Source: Arthrobacter sp. V1I7
GTDB lineage: Bacteria > Actinomycetota > Actinomycetes > Actinomycetales > Micrococcaceae
Direction of reading: 5' to 3'
Assembly (NCBI RefSeq): GCF_030817015.1
Contig: NZ_JAUSYS010000001.1
Location: 620,001 to 684,000, forward strand
Length of the DNA stretch: 64,000 nt
Made by a program: the position numbers and the translations under genes
Shown here: positions 57,473 to 64,000 of the stretch, piece after piece
Layout: every line of letters begins with the position of its first letter
How positions within the stretch are numbered: the stretch's first letter is position 1
The notes under the pieces: generated by a model
The model's database searches: none
Seen by the model: the letters and a program-made list of their open reading frames with translations, nothing else
What the model was told of the DNA's origin: nothing

Positions 57473-58065
57473 CCGCCGTGGACATGTTCGTACAGGACGC
57501 CGGGACCGGGACCGGGAGGGGGGCCACCGAAGCCACCGCGGAGCAGAAGGCCTGGGCCGTTGCCGCCACGGTCTGCGACCCGGAGATCCCGGTCCTCACC
57601 ATTGAGGATCTCGGGATCCTGCGCGACGTCCGGGTGACGAAGGAAGCCAACGCCGACGACGGCGGGATGGTCTCCGCCGTCCAGGTCACCATCACGCCGA
57701 CCTACTCGGGCTGCCCGGCGATGGACGCGATCCGCGACGACCTCAAGGCCGCGTTCCACTCGGCCGGTTACGCCGGCGTGCAGGTGGAACTGGTGCTCGC
57801 CCCGGCCTGGACCACGGACTGGATGAGCGAGGCCGGGAAGGCCAAGCTGCAGGAGTACGGCATCGCCCCGCCCTCAGGCCGCGCTGCCGCCGGCGGGCTG
57901 GGACACCCCTCCCGGGGAACCGTCCGCCTCAGCCTGGCCGTGAAATGCCCGCAGTGCTCATCGTTGAACACCAAGGAACTCACCCGCTTCGGTTCCACCT
58001 CCTGCAAGGCGCTGTATGTGTGCCAGGACTGCAAGGAACCGTTCGACTACTTCAAAGTTTTGTAA
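57469..58065 (+). CDS. paaD: 1,2-phenylacetyl-CoA epoxidase subunit D
   Basis: PaaD is needed to mature or assemble the epoxidase. The N-terminal part is a DUF59/MIP18-like domain (VCDPEIPVLTIEDLGILRDV, TYSGCPAMDAIRDDLKAAF), and the C-terminus is a four-cysteine metal-binding end: KCPQCSSLNTKELTRFGSTS then CKALYVCQDCKEPFDYFKVL. It has 198 residues; GTG at 57469 overlaps the paaC stop by four bases. The Cys cluster is thought to support iron-sulfur cluster assembly on PaaE. Confidence 0.93.
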   Translation: MTAVDMFVQDAGTGTGRGATEATAEQKAWAVAATVCDPEIPVLTIEDLGILRDVRVTKEANADDGGMVSAVQVTITPTYSGCPAMDAIRDDLKAAFHSAGYAGVQVELVLAPAWTTDWMSEAGKAKLQEYGIAPPSGRAAAGGLGHPSRGTVRLSLAVKCPQCSSLNTKELTRFGSTSCKALYVCQDCKEPFDYFKVL

Positions 58066-58080
58066 GGAACAGGTGCTCCC

Positions 58081-59319
58081 ATGCCCGTTGTCCGCCAGAC
58101 TGCCGCCGAATCGGCGCAGGCCACCGGCCGCCGTCGTCCGTCCTTCCACGCACTGACGGTGAGCGAGGTCCGCCGGCTCACCGAGGACGCCATCGAAGTG
58201 ACCTTCGCGGTTCCCGCCGAGCTGGCCGGGCAGTTCGATTACCTCCCCGGCCAGTACGTAGCCCTGCGCACCACCCTGACGGACGGAAACGGCGAGCCGC
58301 ACGAGGTCCGCCGCAGCTACTCCATCTGCGCCGAGCCGCGCAGCTTCGCGGACGGCAGCAGTGAGATCCGCGTCGCCATCAAGAAGGACCTGGGCGGCCT
58401 GTTCTCCACCTGGGCCAATGCCGAGCTCAAGGCCGGCGACGTCCTGGACGTGATGAGCCCGATGGGCGCGTTCGTCTCCAAGCACGGCCGCGACGGCAAA
58501 TCGGTCGAGCAGAACGTGATGAACTCGATGAACCGTCCGCAGGACATGGCAGACCAGCTGGCGGGGGAGCCGGGCTCCTTCGTGGCCATCGCGGCCGGAT
58601 CCGGCATCACCCCGGTGATCGCCATCGCCCGAACGCTGCTGGCCGCGCACCCGGAAACACGCTTCGATCTGGTCTACGCCAATAAGGCCGCGATGGACGT
58701 GATGTTCCTCGAAGAACTCGCGGACCTCAAGGACAAGTACCCGTCGCGGCTCGCCCTGCACCACGTGCTCTCCCGCGAGCAGCGGATCGCGCCGCTGCTC
58801 ACCGGCCGGATCGACGCCGGGAAGCTGCAGGCGCTGCTGAGTACCGCGATCCACAGCGACGACGTCGACGAGTGGTTCCTGTGCGGGCCGTTCGAGCTGG
58901 TCCAGTTGTGCCGCGACACCCTCGCCGCCCGCGGCGTCAAACCGGAACATGTCCGCTTCGAGCTGTTCACCTCGGGCAAGCCGGACCGCCCGGAGGGGAA
59001 CATCGGCCGGCCCGTGATCGCTGACGAGTCCAAGGAAACGTTCAAGATCACCTTCAAGCTGGACGGGCTGCAGGGCGAGGTTGCCAGCCCCACCCACGCC
59101 CGCGAATCCATCCTTAACGCCGCCCTCCGGGTCCGGCCGGATGTCCCCTTCGCCTGTGCCGGCGGGGTCTGCGGAACCTGCCGGGCCAAGGTGGTCACGG
59201 GTGCCGTCACGATGGACGAGAACTACGCGCTGGAGCAGGATGAACTGGACAAAGGGTACGTCCTCACCTGCCAGTCCCACCCGACGACGCCGGAAGTCAC
59301 CGTCGACTTCGACGTCTAG
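58081..59319 (+). CDS. paaE: 1,2-phenylacetyl-CoA epoxidase reductase subunit E
   Basis: PaaE passes electrons from NADPH to PaaA. The 412-residue protein has a ferredoxin-NADP reductase domain: RRSYSICAEPRSF (FAD), VAIAAGSGITPVIAIARTLL (NADP), WFLCGPFELVQLCRDTL; and a C-terminal plant-type 2Fe-2S ferredoxin with PFACAGGVCGTCRAKVVTG (about 356-374) and a final CQSHP cysteine. The N-terminal extension (QTAAESAQATGRRRPS) is short. It is the fifth gene of the epoxidase operon. Confidence 0.95.
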   Translation: MPVVRQTAAESAQATGRRRPSFHALTVSEVRRLTEDAIEVTFAVPAELAGQFDYLPGQYVALRTTLTDGNGEPHEVRRSYSICAEPRSFADGSSEIRVAIKKDLGGLFSTWANAELKAGDVLDVMSPMGAFVSKHGRDGKSVEQNVMNSMNRPQDMADQLAGEPGSFVAIAAGSGITPVIAIARTLLAAHPETRFDLVYANKAAMDVMFLEELADLKDKYPSRLALHHVLSREQRIAPLLTGRIDAGKLQALLSTAIHSDDVDEWFLCGPFELVQLCRDTLAARGVKPEHVRFELFTSGKPDRPEGNIGRPVIADESKETFKITFKLDGLQGEVASPTHARESILNAALRVRPDVPFACAGGVCGTCRAKVVTGAVTMDENYALEQDELDKGYVLTCQSHPTTPEVTVDFDV

Positions 59320-59346
59320 CCCTGTCCCGATATCCCAAGGAGCCCC

Positions 59347-60126
59347 ATGATTTCCCTCTCCATCGCCGACGGCATTGCCGAGATCGTGCTGAGTGCGCCG
59401 CACAAACTCAACTCGCTGGACGAGCAGGCGCTGGCGGATCTCGGGCAGGCGTACGACGACGCCGCTGACGCCGCCGCGCGCGGCGGGGTCAGGGCGCTGC
59501 TGCTCCGCGGCGAAGGGCGGGCCTTTTGCGCCGGGCGGGATATCGCCGGAGTGACGCCGGAGAGCGACGACGCGCAGGCCTACCTTGGCGGGCTCGTCCA
59601 GCCGCTGCTGAAGAAGATGAGTTCCTTCCCGGCGCCGACCTTCGCGGCTGCCCAGGGCGCCTGCCTCGGAGTCGGGCTCGGGCTGCTGCTGGCCACCGAT
59701 GTCGTCTATGTCGCGGAAAACGCCAAGTTCGGGTCCCCGTTCGCCAAACTCGGCGCCACGCTGGACTCCGGCGGGCACTGGTACTTCACCGAACGCCTCG
59801 GCATGCACCGGACCCTGGACCTTATCTATACGGCCGAGCTCATCAGCGGCGCCGAGGCCGTGGCGCGGGGGCTGTTCAGCCGCGCCATGCCCGCGGACGA
59901 ACTGCTGGGGAACACCCGTGCCATTGTGGCGGGCGTGGCCACCGGTGCCACCGGGGCGTTCACGGCCAGCAAGGAACTCGTGGCACACATCCGGGACCAG
60001 CGCCTCGGGCTGTGGGAAGCGATGGAAGAGGAAAATGCGGAGCAGGCGCGGCTGTGCAAGAGTGAAGACTACGCCGAGGGATTCCGTGCTTTCCAGGAGA
60101 AGCGTCCGCCGGTTTTCAAGGGCTGA
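59347..60126 (+). CDS. paaG: 2-(1,2-epoxy-1,2-dihydrophenyl)acetyl-CoA isomerase-like (PaaG)
   Basis: A 259-residue crotonase-fold protein, expected to convert the epoxide to oxepin-CoA. LSAPHKLNSLDEQALADLG is the N-terminal motif, GEGRAFCAGRDIAGVTPESD the first oxyanion segment, AAQGACLGVGLGLLLATDVV the second, and FSRAMPADELLG the C-terminal helix. It sits 28 bases after paaE, transcribed with the epoxidase genes. The other crotonase gene in the window (33037) is assigned as the hydratase PaaF; the two could be interchanged, but PaaG is usually linked to the epoxidase operon. Confidence 0.85.
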   Translation: MISLSIADGIAEIVLSAPHKLNSLDEQALADLGQAYDDAADAAARGGVRALLLRGEGRAFCAGRDIAGVTPESDDAQAYLGGLVQPLLKKMSSFPAPTFAAAQGACLGVGLGLLLATDVVYVAENAKFGSPFAKLGATLDSGGHWYFTERLGMHRTLDLIYTAELISGAEAVARGLFSRAMPADELLGNTRAIVAGVATGATGAFTASKELVAHIRDQRLGLWEAMEEENAEQARLCKSEDYAEGFRAFQEKRPPVFKG

Positions 60127-60133
60127 AAACCGG
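60109..60133 (+). terminator. Terminator of the paa epoxidase operon
   Basis: CCGGTTTTCA and TGAAAACCGG form a perfect 10-base stem around AGGGC, spanning the paaG stop codon. There is no U-tract afterwards, but the position at the end of the operon supports the call. Confidence 0.6.
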
Positions 60134-60188
60134 TCTGCCGGGCTGCCGGAGACCAGGTTGTCTCTGTACCTGTCTTTCGCAGAGGCCA

Positions 60189-60224
60189 TTCTCATTTTGA
60201 AAATGCGCTTGTAGGGTTCGGGTA
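60189..60224 (+). promoter_or_regulatory. Putative leaderless promoter of galU
   Basis: TTCTCA (60189-60194) and TAGGGT (60212-60217) are 17 bases apart, and the galU ATG (60224) lies seven bases after the -10 box, suggesting a leaderless mRNA. The palindrome CATTTTGAAAATG (60193-60205) overlaps the spacer and may be an operator. Confidence 0.4.
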
Positions 60225-61114
60225 TGACTTCGGGGAAACGAGTAATCAAGGCTGTCATTCCGGCCGCAGGGCTCGGAACACGCTTCCTTCCCGCTACCAA
60301 GGCGATGCCCAAGGAGATGCTGCCGGTGGTGGACCAGCCGGCCATCCAGTATGTGGTGGAGGAAGCAGTCCGCGCCGGGCTGACCGATCTGCTGATGATC
60401 ACCGGCCGCCAGAAGCGTGCCCTCGAGGACCACTTTGACCGGGAGCCCAGCCTGGAACGCGCCCTGGAGCTCAAGGGCGATCTGGACCGGCTGGACGCGG
60501 TCCGGCACGCCTCCAGCCTGGGTCCGCTGCATTACGTCCGGCAGGGCGACCCCAAGGGCCTGGGCCATGCCGTCCTGTGCGCCCGCCAGCACGTGGGCCA
60601 CGAGCCCTTCGCGGTCCTTTTGGGCGACGACCTGATCGACGAGCGCGACGAGCTGCTGAGCACCATGATGGATGTGCAGGCCAGGACCGGCGGGTCGGTG
60701 GTCGCACTGATCGAGGTCGGCCCGGCCGAAATCAGCGCCTACGGCTGCGCCGATGTGTCGGCCATCCCGGGCGAGGACCACGTGAGGGTCAACGGCCTGG
60801 TAGAGAAGCCGGACGTCGCGGATGCCCCCTCAAACCTGGCCGTGATCGGCAGGTACGTGCTGCACCCCGCGGTGTTCGATGTCCTGGAAGGCACCGGGCC
60901 CGGCCGCGGCGGGGAGATCCAACTGACGGACGCGCTGCAGGCTCTGGCGGTATCGGACGGCGAGGGCGGCGGCGTCTACGGTGTGGTCTTCCAGGGCCGC
61001 CGCTACGACACGGGTGACAAGCTGAGTTACCTCAAGGCCGTCATTTCGATCGCCGCGGAGCGGGTGGAGTTCGGCGAAGAGCTGAGGTCGTGGATGAAGG
61101 GCTTCCTCAGCTGA
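60224..61114 (+). CDS. galU: UTP--glucose-1-phosphate uridylyltransferase
   Basis: GalU makes UDP-glucose for cell-surface glycans and other pathways. The 296-residue protein starts with the nucleotide-binding AVIPAAGLGTRFLPATKAMP and KEMLPVVDQPAIQYVVEEAV, and has GDDLIDERDELLSTMM (metal-binding Asp) and GRYVLHPAVFDVLEGTGPG; the catalytic Lys is in VNGLVEKPDVADAP. Its start appears leaderless. It is followed at 23 bases by the convergent GDP-fucose synthase gene, so the nucleotide-sugar genes here lie in two facing units. Confidence 0.95.
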   Translation: MTSGKRVIKAVIPAAGLGTRFLPATKAMPKEMLPVVDQPAIQYVVEEAVRAGLTDLLMITGRQKRALEDHFDREPSLERALELKGDLDRLDAVRHASSLGPLHYVRQGDPKGLGHAVLCARQHVGHEPFAVLLGDDLIDERDELLSTMMDVQARTGGSVVALIEVGPAEISAYGCADVSAIPGEDHVRVNGLVEKPDVADAPSNLAVIGRYVLHPAVFDVLEGTGPGRGGEIQLTDALQALAVSDGEGGGVYGVVFQGRRYDTGDKLSYLKAVISIAAERVEFGEELRSWMKGFLS

Positions 61115-61137
61115 TCGACCGACTCCACCAAGCGTCG

Positions 61138-62112
61138 TCAGGCCCTGATGCGGCCGCTGTTTGCCCGGTACCACTCGACGGTGCTCTTGACACCGTCGGT
61201 CAAGCTGATTCGCGCCGACCAGCCGGCCGCTGCAAGTTTGGAAACATCCAGCAGCTTCTGCGCAGTGCCGTCGGGTTTGGTTGCATCCCAGGAAATTTGT
61301 CCCTCATAACCGACAGCCTCCGCCACGATTGAGGCCAACTCCTTGATCGTGACGTCGGACCCTGTCCCCACATTCACCTGGGCCGGACGGTCGTAGTGCT
61401 CCAGCAGATGCAGGCAGGCGGACGCCATGTCGTCCACATGCAGGAATTCGCGCCGCGGGGAGCCCGTTCCCCAGTTGGTGACACTGCTGGCACCTCTCGC
61501 GGCGGCCTCGTCGAAGCGGCGGATCAAGGCAGGCAGGACGTGGGAGCCCTTCCGGGAGAAGTTGTCCCCCGGGCCGTACAGGTTCGTCGGCATCGCCGAG
61601 ATCCAGGGCAGCGCATACTGGCGCCGTATTGCCTGGACATGCATGATGCCGGCAATTTTTGCTATTGCGTAGGCGTCATTGGTGGGCTCAAGGTGCCCGG
61701 TCAGCAAAGACTCTTCTCGAATGGGCTGCTCAGCGAACTTGGGGTAGATGCAGGACGACCCGAGAAACAGGAGCCTCTCAACCCCGTACTCGCGTGCCGC
61801 GTCCAGGACATTCACCTGGATGCGAAGGTTGTCGCTGAGGAAATCCACCGGGTAGGTGCTGTTGGCCAGGATGCCGCCCACCTTGGCTGCGGCGAGGACC
61901 ACGTAGCGAGGCCTCGCGGCTGCAAAGAAGGCGAAAACGTCCGCACGATTCTTAAGGTCGAGCTCATCGGAGGCGCGCCCGACCAGGTCCGTGAACCCTT
62001 CGTCCTCGAGATTCCGCCAGATAGCCGAGCCGACGAGCCCCCGATGGCCCGCTACATAGAACGTCGATGCACGGTCCAGCGGGGCGGGTTCGAAGGTGAC
62101 CGCTGCCCCCAC
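61138..62112 (-). CDS. fcl: GDP-L-fucose synthase
   Basis: Fcl (WcaG) epimerises and reduces GDP-4-keto-6-deoxy-mannose to GDP-L-fucose. It is a 324-residue short-chain dehydrogenase-type enzyme: YVAGHRGLVGSAIWRNLED (NADP-binding GxxGxxG), FLGSSCIYPKFAEQPIRE (catalytic Ser), NDAYAIAKIAGI (YxxxK) and MPTNLYGPGDNFS. Its start overlaps the gmd stop by one base, so both are translated together. Confidence 0.94.
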   Translation of the reverse strand: MGAAVTFEPAPLDRASTFYVAGHRGLVGSAIWRNLEDEGFTDLVGRASDELDLKNRADVFAFFAAARPRYVVLAAAKVGGILANSTYPVDFLSDNLRIQVNVLDAAREYGVERLLFLGSSCIYPKFAEQPIREESLLTGHLEPTNDAYAIAKIAGIMHVQAIRRQYALPWISAMPTNLYGPGDNFSRKGSHVLPALIRRFDEAAARGASSVTNWGTGSPRREFLHVDDMASACLHLLEHYDRPAQVNVGTGSDVTIKELASIVAEAVGYEGQISWDATKPDGTAQKLLDVSKLAAAGWSARISLTDGVKSTVEWYRANSGRIRA

Positions 62113-63140
62113 TAGATTTTCCAGCTCTCGAGGTCGACGCTGTCGATCCAGCTGTCACCGGCATGCTTCAAGGCCTCGATATCGGCGTCCACCATGATGC
62201 GGGCGAGCTCCGGCGTGTGGACGGATGCCTTCCAGCCGAGTTTTTCCTGGGCCTTGGAGGCGTCGCCGATCAAGGCGTCAACTTCGGTCGGCCGGAGGTA
62301 TCGTTCGTCGAACCGGACGTGGTCCTCCCAGTTCAGGCCCGCGTGGTCGAAGGAGATCTGCAGGAAGTCACGGACCGTGTAGTCGCCGCCGGTCGCGAGC
62401 ACGAAGTCCTCCGGCTCGTCGGCCTGAAGCATCCGCCACATGCCTTCGACATACTCCGCGGCGTAGCCCCAGTCCCGGACGGCGTCGAGGTTTCCCATGT
62501 ACAGCAGATCCTGCTTCCCGGCCTGGATAGCGGCGACGGCGCGGGTGATCTTGCGGGTGACGAAGGTTTCGCCGCGGCGGGGGGACTCATGGTTGAAGAG
62601 GATCCCGTTTACCGCGAACATGCCGTAGGCCTCGCGGTAATTCCTGGTGATCCAGTAGCTGTAGACCTTGGCCGCACCGTAAGGGGACCGCGGATAAAAG
62701 AGAGTCTCCTCGTTCTGGGGAGGAGGAGTGGCGCCGAACATCTCGGAGGAGGACGCCTGATAGAACTTCGTTTCTATGCCCGACATCCGGACGGCCTCGA
62801 GGAGGCGGATGGTGCCCACGCCGGTCGTATCGGCCGTGTGCTCGGGCTCATCAAACGAAACGCGAACGTGGGACTGGGCGGCCAGGTTGTAGACCTCGTC
62901 GGGTTTGATTTGGGCCAGCAGCGTGACGAGCCGCGCACCGTCACTCAGGTCGCCGTAATGCAGGAAGAGCGTGGCATTGGGATCGTGCGGATCGATGTAG
63001 AGGTGATCGACCCTGGCGGTGTTGAAGGTCGATGCCCGGCGGATAAGGCCATGCACCTCATACCACTTGCCCAGGAGCAGTTCTGCAAGATATGAGCCAT
63101 CCTGGCCCGTAATGCCGGTGATAAGCGCGCGCTTGGTCAT
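62112..63140 (-). CDS. gmd: GDP-mannose 4,6-dehydratase
   Basis: Gmd converts GDP-D-mannose to GDP-4-keto-6-deoxy-D-mannose, the precursor for GDP-fucose, GDP-rhamnose and others. The 342-residue protein shows [56 protein letters not shown] (YxxxK) and [16 protein letters not shown] 63140 has GGGGGG seven bases upstream; an ATG at 63152 is the alternative. It is coupled to fcl and probably supplies deoxy-sugars for a surface polysaccharide. The IS1380 element lies directly upstream. Confidence 0.93.
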   Translation of the reverse strand: MTKRALITGITGQDGSYLAELLLGKWYEVHGLIRRASTFNTARVDHLYIDPHDPNATLFLHYGDLSDGARLVTLLAQIKPDEVYNLAAQSHVRVSFDEPEHTADTTGVGTIRLLEAVRMSGIETKFYQASSSEMFGATPPPQNEETLFYPRSPYGAAKVYSYWITRNYREAYGMFAVNGILFNHESPRRGETFVTRKITRAVAAIQAGKQDLLYMGNLDAVRDWGYAAEYVEGMWRMLQADEPEDFVLATGGDYTVRDFLQISFDHAGLNWEDHVRFDERYLRPTEVDALIGDASKAQEKLGWKASVHTPELARIMVDADIEALKHAGDSWIDSVDLESWKI

Positions 63141-63230
63141 TTTGCCCCCCATATCTGCGAAAGAATAAAGTGCGCGGGCTTTAGCCCGGGGATTTCATGG
63201 CGGGTGGCTGAGGGTGTGTGTTTAAGCAGG

Positions 63231-63302
63231 GAAAGGGTGCTCTGAGCTGGGAAAATAGTGGTTGTCGAGACCGTTATTTGCCGAGTGAAGGAGCACCCTT
63301 TC
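63231..63302 (+). repeat. 12-bp inverted repeat enclosing the transposase ribosome-binding site
   Basis: GAAAGGGTGCTC (63231-63242) is perfectly complementary to GAGCACCCTTTC (63291-63302). The right arm overlaps the AAGGAG Shine-Dalgarno (63288-63293) and ends one base before the ATG at 63304. In transcripts that read in from outside, the left arm could mask the ribosome site, as is known for other insertion sequences. Confidence 0.75.
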
Positions 63303-63303
63303 G

Positions 63304-64000
63304 ATGCAAAAGTCTACCTGTGTTTTTCCGTCGGTTCCGGTCACTTTCACCGGCCAGTCGCTGGTCTCCCACGCCGGGGTGAAGGTCCTGACCGGTTTCA
63401 TGGATGCCCTGGGTTTCGGGGCACTGTGCGAGGACCGGTTGGGCCAGTTCGTTCCCGCAGGCGCGACGCACCGGCCCGGCCGGCTGGTCGGTTCTCTGGC
63501 GGCGATGCTGGCCGCCGGAGGTGAACACGTGTCCGATCTGGACATCCTGCGGGTCTCACCGGGGGTCTTCGGCCAGCTGCCCTCGAACGCGACGGTGTCC
63601 CGGTTTTTCGAACGGACCGTGACGAACCCCGAGCTGTTCGGCTATGGCATCGAAACCCTCACCCGGCAACTGCGCTCCACGGCCTGGGAAGCGGCCGGGA
63701 ACCGGAACCCGGCGTTGTCGGCGACAGCGGCGGATCCGCTCATCCTGGACCTGGACGCCACCCTCGTGGCCTCACACTCGGAGAAGGAAAACGTCGCCGG
63801 CACCTACAAGGGCGGCTACGGCTTCGCCCCCTTCATCGCGTCCTGTGACTACGGTGCCGGTAACGGCACCGGGGAAATCCTCGCCTGCCTGCTGCGGACC
63901 GGCAACGCCGGCGCGAACAGCGCCGATGACCACATCCGCGTCTTCGAGACCGCCGTGTCCGGCCTGCCCGAAGGATTCTTCGACGAGACCGGGGCGCTGG
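63304..64000 (+). CDS. IS1380-family transposase, cut by the window end
   Basis: At least 232 residues are visible: VTFTGQSLVSHAGVKVLTGF, THRPGRLVGSLAAMLAAGGE, HVSDLDILRVSPGVFGQLPS and NATVSRFFERTVTNPELFG, then LILDLDATLVASHSEKENVA GTYKGGYGFAP. The DLDATLV segment holds the first acidic residue of the DDE nuclease of IS1380 transposases, and ENVAGTYKGG follows as in the family. The frame is intact to the window edge. ATG 63304 is preceded by AAGGAG, embedded in an inverted repeat. Confidence 0.88.
   Translation, partial: MQKSTCVFPSVPVTFTGQSLVSHAGVKVLTGFMDALGFGALCEDRLGQFVPAGATHRPGRLVGSLAAMLAAGGEHVSDLDILRVSPGVFGQLPSNATVSRFFERTVTNPELFGYGIETLTRQLRSTAWEAAGNRNPALSATAADPLILDLDATLVASHSEKENVAGTYKGGYGFAPFIASCDYGAGNGTGEILACLLRTGNAGANSADDHIRVFETAVSGLPEGFFDETGAL

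Larger units (their letters stand above)
63185..64000 (+). mobile_element. IS1380-family insertion sequence, left part
   Basis: The element enters the window near 63185, beyond the gmd promoter region, and continues past base 64000, so its right end, terminal repeat and target duplication cannot be checked. The left boundary is estimated from where coding similarity to neighbouring genes ends; GGGCTTTAGCCC at about 63177-63188 is adjacent. Confidence 0.6.

Noticed and set aside
1..64000. CRISPR arrays, prophage genes or defence clusters
   Set aside because: No regularly spaced repeats, integrase or phage structural genes were seen; the excisionase-like gene at 2606 stands without phage partners.

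Overview
The window is high-GC actinobacterial DNA. Gene content and order (bS22 with a BldC-like regulator, a menBEA menaquinone operon, a System II cytochrome c maturation operon, Rex, UGA/UAG/UAA usage typical of the group, many GTG starts) point to the Micrococcaceae, most likely Arthrobacter, Pseudarthrobacter or Paenarthrobacter. This assignment comes from recognising protein families by eye, not from a search.

Layout. 1-0.8 kb: a frameshifted FMN-dependent lactate dehydrogenase/monooxygenase gene that runs off the left edge. 1.0-2.4 kb: a DAHP synthase gene preceded by a W/Y/Y/F-rich leader peptide and competing hairpins, an attenuator candidate. 2.6-7.8 kb: housekeeping genes (BldC-like regulator, ribosomal protein bS22, HAD phosphatase, glutaredoxin, Rex, two paralogous Pro/Gln-rich membrane proteins, YceI). 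8.0-13.2 kb: a histidine phosphatase plus tlpA-ccdA-resB-ccsB, the System II cytochrome c maturation operon. 13.2-14.5 kb: a decayed endonuclease gene among repeats. 14.5-18.5 kb: small membrane proteins and menB-menE-menA. 19.9-22.6 kb: a three-gene metal ABC transporter with a DtxR/MntR-like box. 22.9-24.4 kb: an amino acid permease.

25.3-31.6 kb is the main accessory segment. A copper-resistance block (CsoR-type operator, frameshifted copper chaperone, CPH-type copper ATPase, DUF6153, DUF305 and a BNR-type lipoprotein) and an IS110 remnant lie between the N-terminal and C-terminal remains of one pentapeptide-repeat gene. The block therefore appears to have been inserted into that gene.

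31.7-60.1 kb carries a complete aerobic phenylacetate pathway in four transcription units: thiolase-hydratase-dehydrogenase (paaJ-paaF-paaH), paaZ, paaI-paaK-tetR, and paaABCDE-paaG. Each unit has a related TetR-type box sharing the half-site TCGGTAA, so the TetR protein encoded at 43.9-44.5 kb is the likely common repressor. Phenylacetate is activated by PaaK, epoxidised by PaaABCDE, isomerised by PaaG, opened and oxidised by PaaZ, and beta-oxidised by PaaF/H/J to acetyl-CoA and succinyl-CoA. Unrelated genes sit between the units: a GDSL esterase, a cell-wall-anchored serine protease, pta-ackA, prolyl oligopeptidase, an LCP protein with a low-molecular-weight tyrosine phosphatase, and others.

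60.2-64 kb begins a nucleotide-sugar region (galU, GDP-fucose synthase, GDP-mannose dehydratase) and ends inside an IS1380-family element. No rRNA, tRNA or CRISPR array was seen. Five otherwise conserved genes carry single 1-2 base frameshifts, which is either real decay or residual sequencing error.
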